NCBI RefSeq assembly: GCF_004208415.1
Contig: NZ_CP035758.1
Location: forward strand, 2,418,001 to 2,482,000
DNA from: Ktedonosporobacter rubrisoli
GTDB taxonomy: Bacteria; Chloroflexota; Ktedonobacteria; Ktedonobacterales; Ktedonobacteraceae
DNA: 64,000 bases
Reading direction: 5' to 3'
Positions within the stretch are counted from its first letter, which is position 1, and each line of letters opens with the position of its first letter. A model generated the notes under the pieces. It had not been told where the DNA came from. It saw only the letters and a program-made list of their open reading frames with translations, and ran no database searches. The translations under genes were made by a program, and so were the position numbers. Below, one piece after another: positions 56,630 to 64,000 of this stretch.

Positions 56630-56983
56630 ATGGCAAGTCAGATCACGTTATTTGCTGAGAGGGATTTTCGGGGAGCCTGCGTGGTGATCACCGAAGCCAT
56701 AGCTAATCTCGGTCTACTTGGTTTTAATGATAAAGCGTCATCGGCCAAAGTCGAAGGAGAGTGGTGGACCGTGTATCTCCATACCCACTACGAGGGACTA
56801 CGTGCGGACCTCGGGCCTGGCGACTGGCCAGACTTGGGAATAAAGGATCTCAACGATGCCATCTCCTCTGTTCGTCCAACCAGTGCTGAAGATGCCGCCC
56901 GAGCAGCCTCCCTGGAGGCAACCCCCCTTCCACGATGGTTCCGTCCAATCGGTATTGCAGACATACAACTTCCATCTTCGTAG
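56630..56983 (+). CDS. Beta/gamma-crystallin-domain protein with two calcium motifs
   Basis: A 117-residue protein, start supported by GAAGGGAG. Residues 4-83 form one beta/gamma-crystallin domain of two Greek keys: ITLFAERDFRGACVVITEAI opens the first and TVYLHTHYEGLRADLGPGDW the second. Both keys carry the calcium double-clamp motif N/D-N/D-x-x-S/T-S: NDKASS at 33-38 and NDAISS at 75-80. The C-terminal 34 residues (DAARAASLEATPLPRWFRPI) are an extension of unknown role. No signal peptide. The downstream gene, beyond an IS66 remnant, encodes an aerolysin-like protein, so the two may be partners. Confidence 0.82.
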   Translation: MASQITLFAERDFRGACVVITEAIANLGLLGFNDKASSAKVEGEWWTVYLHTHYEGLRADLGPGDWPDLGIKDLNDAISSVRPTSAEDAARAASLEATPLPRWFRPIGIADIQLPSS

Positions 56984-57239
56984 GGGAAGGGAACCTCCAT
57001 TGGACTGCTCTTCCAAATAGGTTCAAACAGATGGATTGCGGTGAAAACGACCGCACACCGCACGGAGATCGCTCCGTGTGTGGCCCAAGCCGGGCAAGAG
57101 ATCTCTCAATGATGTTGTTCCCCTCTCGATTGAGAGAAGAATGGGTCTTTCACCCGCCTCTTTGCTGGGAATAGAGATCATTGTACATACGTTTGGGCAC
57201 ATTTTCAAGAACAGTTCAAAGCTCCCAGCATCGCCTATG

Positions 57240-58084
57240 GTGCTGGGAGTCACCACCAGCTTTGTCAAAACCTGTCATCGCAAGCTCGCTGAAGTCGAAA
57301 CCAGCCTCAGATCGGCTGTGGTCAGGGCAAACGTGCTCAATCAGGATGAAACGGGGTTGCGAGTTGGGAAAGAGGGGTGGTGGGTCCATGTCTGCTCAAC
57401 GGATCGACTTACCTCTTATGCGGCCCATCCGAGCCGAGGGCGCATAGCTCTTGACGCTCCGGCGTTTCGCGGCACCAGCGTTCACGACGGACTACAAAGC
57501 TATCAGAGCTCCTGCTTTACGCAAGCACTGTGCAACGTCCATCACTTACGGGAGCTGACCTTTGTCGAAGAAGAACTAGGGCAAGTCTGGGCATGCAAGA
57601 TGAAAGAGCTTCTGCTGAAAATGAAAGCGTTGGTGGAGCGGGCCAAAGCGGCGGGAAAGCCAGAGTTGGATCTGCTGATGCTTGCCAGCTTGTTATGTCG
57701 CTATGATGAGTTGCTCAGAGAAGGCTACCAGGCCAATCCTCCTCCGAGGCTACCGAAAATGTCAGCCCAGGGTAAGCGACTGCCAGGGCGAGCCAAACAA
57801 AGCCCGGCCCGTAATCCGCTGGATCGTTTCTCTCAGAGAAAATGGGAGGTGCTGCGCTTCCTGCACGATTTTGCGGTGCCTTTCGACAACAACCAGGCGG
57901 AGAGAGATCTCAGAATGATCAAGATGCAAAAAAAATCTCCGGCTGCTTCCGAACGGAACTGGGAATTCCCATGTTCTCTCGCATCCGCAGGTACCTCTCA
58001 ACGTTGCGTAAACAACGTGTTGCGCTCTTCTCTGCCCTCGATCACACGTTGTCAGGAAACCCTATTCTTCCTGCTTCCTCCTGA
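57240..58084 (+). pseudogene. IS66-family transposase remnant
   Basis: From about 57240 the sequence encodes the IS66 TnpC central and C-terminal parts: VLNQDETGLRVGKEGWWVHV, LTSYAAHPSRGRIALD, FRGTSVHDGLQSYQSS, ALCNVHHLRELTFVEEELGQ, and VPFDNNQAERDLRMIKMQ. A run of eight A near 57932 shifts the frame; the other frame gives KISGCFRTELGIPMFSRIRR, YLSTLRKQRVALFSALDHTL and a stop at 58082-58084. The N-terminal third is absent. Because of the shift, the upstream frame stays open into the next gene and produces a spurious 650-codon fusion. Confidence 0.8.
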
Positions 58085-58211
58085 CCCTTCTAAACAGTTA
58101 CCATTTTCGTCAGGATCTTCGTTCTCCCTCTTGCACAGCAATCTCTTCCCACCTATACTAAAAGAAGAGATGTTTCAGAGAGAATGCGCAAAAAGAGAAA
58201 AGGAGACGGCA

Positions 58212-59030
58212 GTGACAACATCAGTGGACGTTGATAAGCACATTGGGGAGAGCATTGCCACACTGGTACGGGAATCGTCCCCTCTTATCACTCATGCTCA
58301 AGTACATGAACTTCAGTATGGTGAACTTCGCTTTGCCGGTGACATCAGCTACGCTCAGCAGTGGACTCCGGGTACAACGTTCGATACGATTGATGAGATC
58401 GAGGAGAATAACAGGACCCCTAATCCTCAAACTGCGCATATTGAGCGCAACGAGACGGTTATGAATAGCTACACATGGGCAACAGAAGAGGCCATTTCTC
58501 TAGGAATGTCAGTCTCTGCAAGCTTCAAGGTGCCCTTTGTTGGAGGTATTGACACCAGCATTTCGACGGACTATTCGTTTACCTCGACTGAGACGGTAAC
58601 GGAGACAAAGGAGCGCGGCTGGAAGTTCATTCAAGATGTGCTGGTGTCTCCTCACTCCAAATTGACCGCCGTCCTCAAGATCGAGAAAACGATCCCGCGC
58701 GTCCCGTTTGAGATGACTGGGGCGTTCACTGGACATGTGATTACAGATGTGTCCATCTGGATGGGACCATTACAAAGCATGCTTCATGCGGTACGTTATC
58801 CGATCACGACCATCTTTGAACGGAGGCCCTTGCCCAACGCTCGTGTCGAGGGGAATACCGTGTATCTTACCCTCAAAGGAGTGTTTACAGCAGCAGAGGG
58901 AATAAAAGCAATCATCGATTTGACTGAGGTGCCGTTAGGGGGGCTAGATCAAGCTCCGAAACATTGGATTGTCGATGTGACTCCTGAGCATGAGATCCAC
59001 GTGCCGCAACTCCCAGCGGAAGCGAAGTAG
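58212..59030 (+). CDS. Aerolysin/ETX-MTX2-like pore-forming protein
   Basis: GTG 58212 is chosen as start because AAAAGGAG lies 7 bases upstream; it excludes the transposase readthrough. The protein has 272 residues. LITHAQVHELQYGELRFAGD is the N-terminal lobe. Residues ~90-130 (EEAISLGMSVSASFKVPFVG, GIDTSISTDYSFTSTETVTE) show the alternating Ser/Thr-hydrophobic pattern of the pre-stem hairpin, followed by VSPHSKLTAVLKIEKTIPRV PF, the strand pair typical of ETX/MTX2 proteins. No signal peptide is seen. Members insert as heptameric or similar beta-barrels into membranes. Assignment rests on pattern, not on an alignment. Confidence 0.65.
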   Translation: MTTSVDVDKHIGESIATLVRESSPLITHAQVHELQYGELRFAGDISYAQQWTPGTTFDTIDEIEENNRTPNPQTAHIERNETVMNSYTWATEEAISLGMSVSASFKVPFVGGIDTSISTDYSFTSTETVTETKERGWKFIQDVLVSPHSKLTAVLKIEKTIPRVPFEMTGAFTGHVITDVSIWMGPLQSMLHAVRYPITTIFERRPLPNARVEGNTVYLTLKGVFTAAEGIKAIIDLTEVPLGGLDQAPKHWIVDVTPEHEIHVPQLPAEAK

Positions 59031-60622
59031 GCTGATATGGCAGACTGGCTGAGAGGAAAGCAAAGAGAGGATAGGGGAAAGGAGAGCGATGCAAGGTGGC
59101 GGGAGGGGTGGAGGCGTTCTGTGGGAGAGAAACAGCAGTGTCGATCTTCAGTGAAATGGGAGCGGCATCACCAAATCCGTGCCAGACCCACGTAATTCCA
59201 AAATGTACATCCATCGGCTGATGGCGACCAGAGAATCGCTGCTCATGTGAACTGTATGGAGTGTTGCCGATGTTTTGAAGCATACACGAACAAGGAAAAA
59301 TACAGAGAAGTGAAACAAGAGCATCTTACAAGAAAAAAACAAAGAATGAGATGAGAGGCGTCAGTGCCTTCCTTTCTCTTCCCTTCGCTTCGGCAACACC
59401 TCGCAATGCTGCTCTTCGAGAGCTTCCATGCCCCCAACCGTGTTCTGCGCTGCGCCGTGCAGGTGGAGCCAGAGGACTCTTGCTCAACCGAGGGTGCAAG
59501 CCAACGGGGAGAAAGCCACTCTTTTGCCAGAGCCAGGGGTGGCAGGAGCACTGCTGGCTCATTCCCGGTCCTCAACACGAGGAAAGGAGCCAAGGTGAAA
59601 AGAGATGAGTGGGAGGAAACCACAGCGCCAGAAAAGAAGTGCTCTTCTTGCCAAGGAGGTGTGCTAGCAGGAGGGAACCAATGACGGGATATCCGAACCG
59701 CTGAGGGCCAGGTGTGGGGGCTTGTCACTGAGGAGCAGTGTGAAGCAACATCCTTCCAAGGAGGGAGAACTGCCTCTCTCAGAGCGTGGTGATGCGCACC
59801 AGCGGCGAGCGCTGCGCGAACAGGGAAATGGGAAGGGAGCTTGGTTTTTGAGCGGTAGGGAGGAAAGCGTCGGATGAGCTTGCTCCACGCCTGGACAGGC
59901 GGAGAGGGGAGAAGTGCTGTCCTTTTCGCGGCATCCACACGGTAGACTCTTGCCTGGCCGATTGGATGTGGACATCTGCTTGTGCTCAAGCATGAGCGAC
60001 CTTGCCAAACAGAGCACCGCTGCTTTTGGGGGAAGAAGAGGCTCTGGCAAGCTGAAGTGGTAGCCCAAGAGGTCTGCACCAGTGAGAGGAAGAGCATCTG
60101 CGGGCAAGAGGTCATGCCACAATGCACCTCGCGTTGCGGCCTTTGGGGAGGCTCGGGAACGCGCCAGCGAGGGTGGGGCCAAGCGCCCTCCTCTGCTCGA
60201 AGTGCACGCGACCTGACAGCAACGCTGACAGCGACCGCCAGAGATCACCTGAGCTCCCAGGAGATGTCAAGAACCAGCTTCGCTCTGGGTGTGTGCTTCA
60301 AGAGATCAGCAGAGACGAAGGAAGACTTCAAATTAATAATACCTACTTATTTAACCTGAACCATATACTTCCCTGTTTTTTGCTTCATTTGTAAAGCAGT
60401 TAGCTTGCTATTCGGATTATTATCTATCTTCCTTCCTGTGCATATGTTGTTACTTTAACGACTTATTAATATGTTCGATTGCTTAGCATGTGATATTATT
60501 ATAAATAACTATTATAGCTTGAGCATCTATAGGCTAGATTAGTTTTATTAAACCCAGCCGGTACCCAATTCTACTAATTTTTTTAATTGTCTGCAGTAAT
60601 GTATTAACACGGAGAGCTTGCA
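59031..60622. other. Large gene-poor interval
   Basis: About 1.6 kb without a recognisable gene. A 294-codon minus frame (59243-60127) and a 194-codon minus frame (59664-60248) overlap each other in different frames and have the low-information, Ser/Pro/Arg-rich look of chance frames. The last 220 bases (60400-60620) are very AT-rich and probably hold the promoter of the following operon. Confidence 0.45.
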
Positions 60623-61378
60623 GTGCAGTATGTGACAAAAGAACCTATTTCTCCAGGAAAAAACCTTAATGAAGGCTTTGCCGAAGAGCCTGGTATATCA
60701 CTCCAGGATATTGTCAGGCACACAGGGTTAGGAATTAAGCTCAGGTTTTTACTGGCCATGATTCTGGTTGCGCTGATCCCGGTAGGGTTATTGGCTTTCT
60801 CTTTTAGCCATACAGCGCAGCCTTTCTTTGGGCGCAATACCTGGCTAATTCTCTCTGGAATCCTCTTTCTTACCGTGCTAGTTGCCACGGGAGTTGCATT
60901 TCCTATCGTGCGCCCCATTCGTCGTGCCACTCGTCTTATCAACACGACGACCGATGATGTGCGCTCCCTGTCTAACAGCGCTAGAGGGATTGCGCAGGAT
61001 CATCAGCTAGGCATCACTATTTTGCGCGGAGCCAGTAAACGGTTTCTGACGCGTCGGCAATCAATTATTCGCGATGGAGATCTAATTGTGAAAACATGCG
61101 AGGCTTTGCGACCACGCCTCTCTTATCTCTTGCAGCAAAAACAGCTTGCCCACGATGCTAAAGAAATAGAACTTTTGCGCGACCTACAGCAGGGGCAGAT
61201 GCAGATAGCCTCTCTTGCCGCGAGTATTGCACGATCGCTGGAAAGCGATAATACGCTTGATCAATTGAATCAGGCCATGGAAAGTGCGCAGGAGATTTCG
61301 TCACAGTTTGAGGAGGCGGGAAAACAGCTTGAGCGGGGGGCTCAGCAGCTTGAGGTCGCTGCGAGCACACTTCTTTAA
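60623..61378 (+). CDS. Membrane protein with HAMP-like and coiled-coil region
   Basis: A 251-residue protein with GTG start 60623 and GGAGAG 8 bases upstream. Two transmembrane helices (IKLRFLLAMILVALIPVGLL, WLILSGILFLTVLVATGVAF) are followed directly by PIVRPIRRATRLINTTTDDV, which resembles the start of a HAMP linker, and a long coiled coil to the C-terminus (KEIELLRDLQQGQMQIASLA, EISSQFEEAGKQLERGAQQL). It resembles a methyl-accepting chemotaxis protein without its hairpin tip. It is first in an operon with a DUF4388 protein and two permeases. Confidence 0.7.
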   Translation: MQYVTKEPISPGKNLNEGFAEEPGISLQDIVRHTGLGIKLRFLLAMILVALIPVGLLAFSFSHTAQPFFGRNTWLILSGILFLTVLVATGVAFPIVRPIRRATRLINTTTDDVRSLSNSARGIAQDHQLGITILRGASKRFLTRRQSIIRDGDLIVKTCEALRPRLSYLLQQKQLAHDAKEIELLRDLQQGQMQIASLAASIARSLESDNTLDQLNQAMESAQEISSQFEEAGKQLERGAQQLEVAASTLL

Positions 61379-61431
61379 AAAACTTAGCTCGGGATACTCT
61401 GGAAGAAGCTGTCATTTGAGGGAAGGTATAT

Positions 61432-62007
61432 GTGTACACGAAAGATCTCATCAAGCTCTTACAACTGCTTGAGGTTTCGCAACAAAGCGGTCTGCTGGTT
61501 ATTGGTCGGGAAGGAGAAAGTTGGCAAGCATTTGTGTTGTTACAAGCAGGACATGTACTCGCTTGTCAGATAGATGATTTGCGGCAAGGCCGTGGGGTAA
61601 TATGCGGGGCCCGAGCTCTCGGCTGGTTAGGCCAAAGGGGAGCGTTGGAATGGCGGCTAGAGAAGCAAGCAGTCCAGCAAGAAGTCTTACTTTCGGCGTC
61701 TTTTCTTCAACCTGATAGCCAGAGGGAAGAGCCATCTCCCTCTACGGAGGCAAAGCTTTGGGGGGGAGCTCATCGCCAAATCTCATCGCCACATTCACCG
61801 TCCTCTCTTCCCCGAGTACCGTACCGTATTGGCACAACTGTGGGTGGCTCTGGCTTGCGCTCTCGTGAAGCACGGCAGATCTTTGCTCTTGTGGATGGGA
61901 AAAGAACGCCTGAGGATATTGCCCGCTTGCTCCATAAGTCCCTTCACGAGATAGTACCTGTTCTACGTGAGATGGAACGCCTGGGCCTGATTCGCTATGA
62001 GCATTGA
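61432..62007 (+). CDS. DUF4388-domain protein with C-terminal winged-helix-like segment
   Basis: 191 residues from GTG 61432. The N-terminal ~95 residues (DLIKLLQLLEVSQQSGLLVI, FVLLQAGHVLACQIDDLRQG) are a DUF4388/PATAN-type domain, a signalling module in gliding and chemosensory systems. A Ser/Pro-rich linker leads to LVDGKRTPEDIARLLHKSLH, EIVPVLREMERLGLIRYEH, a winged-helix-like end. It lies 53 bases after the HAMP-like gene, which fits a shared signalling role. Confidence 0.75.
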   Translation: MYTKDLIKLLQLLEVSQQSGLLVIGREGESWQAFVLLQAGHVLACQIDDLRQGRGVICGARALGWLGQRGALEWRLEKQAVQQEVLLSASFLQPDSQREEPSPSTEAKLWGGAHRQISSPHSPSSLPRVPYRIGTTVGGSGLRSREARQIFALVDGKRTPEDIARLLHKSLHEIVPVLREMERLGLIRYEH

Positions 62008-62040
62008 TAGTTTTTATTATCTCGATTTTATGAGGGAAAA

Positions 62041-63630
62041 ATGTTCACTGATACATCGCGTCCATTGGGAGGCGGAGGTGCAGGGGGAAATGCACAAACA
62101 TCTAAGCTGCAACCAGATCCCAATATGATGCAGCTGCCTTCTGAACGCTGGCCTGCCGGATGGCTGCCAAAGACCCTGCGGACGCGCGATCTGACGATCT
62201 TGTGTCTATTTGCTGTTCTCTTGATTACTAATGTACAGCTTGTTGCTGGCGGTGGAGCTGCTGGCTTCCTTTATTGGATGCTGGGCTTTTTCCTGTTCCT
62301 GATACCTTCAGCGCTTGTCTGTGCTCAACTCTATCGGTTCTTTCCGGGGGAAGGTGCTGTCTATCTATGGGCAAGGAAAGCCTTTGGAGGCTTCTGGGAC
62401 ACCTTTCTCGGCTTCTTTTGTAACTGGTGGCCTGGCGCTATTGGCCTGACTGTCGAAGTTGGCGCTTTTGTTTCGAGCATCCAGGCCTTACATCCTGATT
62501 GGCTGGCAGTTTCCTGGCAACAAGGTCTTGCAGAGATTCTGGTCTTATTATTGGCGCAGGCGCTTTGTTTTCTGGATCAGCAGAGGCTGCAGCGCATCTT
62601 GAATATTGCCTTCTTTGCCTACGTGAGCATGGTTGCTCTGGTTGGCCTGGCAGGTGTTTTCTGGGTTATCAGTGGTCATCAGTTACAAGGTGATTTTTCT
62701 CCACAGGGCTGGCAATTGAGCTCTGCGAACGCGCCGATCTTTGCTACTGTGGTGGTTGCCCTCTTGGGGATTGCGATCCCCCTGAATTTAGGCGCTGAAG
62801 TGACCCATGAGCGAAATGGTTATACTTATCTCTTCTGGGGAGTGCTGATTACCATTGTTGGCTATCTCTTTGCCACTTTTGCCATCCTGGCTGTTCTTCC
62901 CGCCAAGGATCTGGCTAATCCAGCCTTTCTCGGGCTCGTCTTTCGGCGCGCCTTCGGCCCCGGCCTTGGGGATGCGATTAGTGTTATTAATTATCTTATT
63001 CTGGCTTTCTATTTCGTCTGCGCTACTGCCGCCTACAATTCAATGTTTGCGCGTTTGCTTCTTGTGGCAGGCGTCGATCATCGCCTTCCCAGGCCAATGA
63101 GGAAGTTATCGCCGCGACGTGTGCCCATTAATGCCACCATTGTACAGACCTGTATCAATATCGTCTTTGTGGCAGTGCTCTTTTTTCTGACTCCGAGTGC
63201 TAATGGTTTGTCAACCACTGTCTTTCTGGTGATCATGAATGCTGCTTCGGTAGTCTGGAATATTGCCATGATTGCTTTGTTCCTCTGCGGTATCATCCTG
63301 GGTATTCGTTTTGGTTCCCAATTTAAGCAACGCTGGCTTGTGCCATTTCCAGTGCTTTTGCTGGCTTCGCTGTGTGGAATACTTGCTTCATGTGTGGCTA
63401 TCTACAGTACCTTCTTTGTTGGCTCGCCAGTTCCAAATGTATTGGGCAATGAAGATTGGGTTTTCTGGGTATTGCTAACCGTGCTGGTGAGCCTGGTAAT
63501 CGGGGCCATCTATAGCTTTCTTGCTCCCGAGGCCGAGGACTTGATAGCCCTGCTGCATAGCAATAAGTCGGCTTCTATAGCGCGTAAAGAAGCTCCCAAC
63601 GGGCAGGGTTTTCAAACGCATCAAAGATAG
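62041..63630 (+). CDS. APC-family amino-acid permease
   Basis: 529 residues with about 12 membrane segments. The first helix region (LTILCLFAVLLITNVQLVAG) is followed by GGGAAGFLYWMLGFFLFLIP and FFPGEGAVYLWARKAFGGFW, the consensus APC substrate-site block (G-E-G-x-x-Y-x-W). ATVVVALLGIAIPLNLGAEV is the helix-6 region. It is an APC-superfamily transporter of amino acids or related amines. It starts 33 bases after the DUF4388 gene. Confidence 0.9.
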   Translation: MFTDTSRPLGGGGAGGNAQTSKLQPDPNMMQLPSERWPAGWLPKTLRTRDLTILCLFAVLLITNVQLVAGGGAAGFLYWMLGFFLFLIPSALVCAQLYRFFPGEGAVYLWARKAFGGFWDTFLGFFCNWWPGAIGLTVEVGAFVSSIQALHPDWLAVSWQQGLAEILVLLLAQALCFLDQQRLQRILNIAFFAYVSMVALVGLAGVFWVISGHQLQGDFSPQGWQLSSANAPIFATVVVALLGIAIPLNLGAEVTHERNGYTYLFWGVLITIVGYLFATFAILAVLPAKDLANPAFLGLVFRRAFGPGLGDAISVINYLILAFYFVCATAAYNSMFARLLLVAGVDHRLPRPMRKLSPRRVPINATIVQTCINIVFVAVLFFLTPSANGLSTTVFLVIMNAASVVWNIAMIALFLCGIILGIRFGSQFKQRWLVPFPVLLLASLCGILASCVAIYSTFFVGSPVPNVLGNEDWVFWVLLTVLVSLVIGAIYSFLAPEAEDLIALLHSNKSASIARKEAPNGQGFQTHQR

Positions 63631-63713
63631 GATAAGTGTTATGTTTACTGGCCGGAAATTTGGTGTCTGAACAGTTATTACTTTGTCTCTTTTATGCAAA
63701 AGGAAGGGTGACT

Positions 63714-64000
63714 ATGGATCATGTAGACACGCCGCAGGATCTGGCAGAGGATGTACAGGCTGAAGGCCATGCTCTGCGTAAGGGCTCTCTAAGCATTTTT
63801 GATGCCATTGCGCAATCGGTAGCGCTACTCTCGCTTGAGATGGGCATTGCCCTTTCCAGCTCTGTAGCGGCAGGTTCGGCCGGAGCTGCGGCTCCGCTGG
63901 CCTACCTGGTTGCTGGTGTGGCCAGTCTATGCCTGGCCTATGTCATTATTCGTTTTACCAGGCGCATGGCCAGCGCGGGCGGCATCTATACCTATATCGC
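63714..64000 (+). CDS. Second APC-family permease, cut by window end
   Basis: ATG 63714 with AGGAAGGG 6 bases upstream; 95 codons are visible. A soluble lead (MDHVDTPQDLAEDVQAEGHA) is followed by KGSLSIFDAIAQSVALLSLE, APLAYLVAGVASLCLAYVII and RFTRRMASAGGIYTYI, the APC N-terminal pattern. It is the next gene of the same operon, 83 bases after the first permease, and only distantly like it. Confidence 0.85.
   Translation, partial: MDHVDTPQDLAEDVQAEGHALRKGSLSIFDAIAQSVALLSLEMGIALSSSVAAGSAGAAAPLAYLVAGVASLCLAYVIIRFTRRMASAGGIYTYI

Noticed and set aside
57078..59030. A 650-codon open frame that seems to fuse an IS66 transposase to an aerolysin-like protein
   Set aside because: The transposase proper ends in another frame at 58084 after a shift in a run of A. 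The toxin-like part has its own GTG with AAAAGGAG at 58198-58205. The continuous frame is an accident of the frameshift.
59243..60127. A 294-codon minus-strand frame
   Set aside because: It overlaps a 194-codon frame in another phase, has no domain or ribosome binding site, and its composition is Ser/Pro/Arg/Cys-rich as expected of a chance frame.

Overview
The window looks like chromosome of a Ktedonobacteria-type Chloroflexota bacterium. This is inferred from the roughly balanced base composition, the F420-dependent oxidoreductases, ECF sigma factors with large C-terminal extensions, a DUF4388 protein, a kinase-WD40 fusion and the very dense mix of ISL3, IS21, IS3, IS66, IS607 and Tn7-like transposase genes. 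No rRNA, tRNA or CRISPR array was seen, and no marker gene fixes the species.

Layout. 1-10 kb is ordinary, intact chromosome: hexapeptide acetyltransferase (partial), GNAT acetyltransferase, a small FxLD-type lanthipeptide precursor candidate, a glutamine-synthetase-family enzyme, an alpha/beta hydrolase, a DUF2071 protein, and a TetR / nitroreductase / DHA2-type MFS efflux group with paired operator-like palindromes. 10.3-14.8 kb is decayed: a broken HEAT-repeat gene, an IS607-type element with a frameshifted TnpB, and an IS66 scrap. 15-21 kb is intact again: VOC protein, lipoprotein, zinc-ribbon VWA protein, LysE exporter, creatininase-family amidohydrolase, SGNH hydrolase and an iodotyrosine-deiodinase-like flavoprotein.

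21.5-59 kb is a mobile-element graveyard with islands of live genes: half a group II intron cut off by an IS3 element, a frameshifted Ser/Thr kinase-WD40 gene, a decayed Tn7-like tnsAB-tnsC unit, a TetR/F420/cupredoxin operon with two 20-bp palindromic operators, a Tn3 remnant with a resolvase lacking its catalytic serine, and an ECF sigma factor fused to a bifunctional-nuclease (DUF151) domain and a jelly-roll domain. A translationally coupled paralogue of that fusion is split by an IS21 element that itself carries an ISL3 element; both target-site duplications are readable. Further elements, a SigX5-type ECF sigma factor and small hypothetical genes follow. Near 56.6-59 kb a calcium-motif beta/gamma-crystallin gene and an aerolysin/ETX-MTX2-like pore-forming protein gene flank an IS66 remnant. 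The last 3.4 kb is an intact apparent operon of a HAMP-like membrane protein, a DUF4388 protein and two APC-family permeases, the last cut by the window edge.

Most interesting are the crystallin/aerolysin-like pair, the orphan lanthipeptide-like precursor, the sigma-BFN-jelly-roll architecture with its split paralogue, and the Tn7-like TnsA-TnsB remnant. Single-base frameshifts, often in homopolymers, are concentrated in the 10-58 kb accessory zone and absent from the recognisable genes at both ends, which argues for real decay but does not exclude assembly errors.
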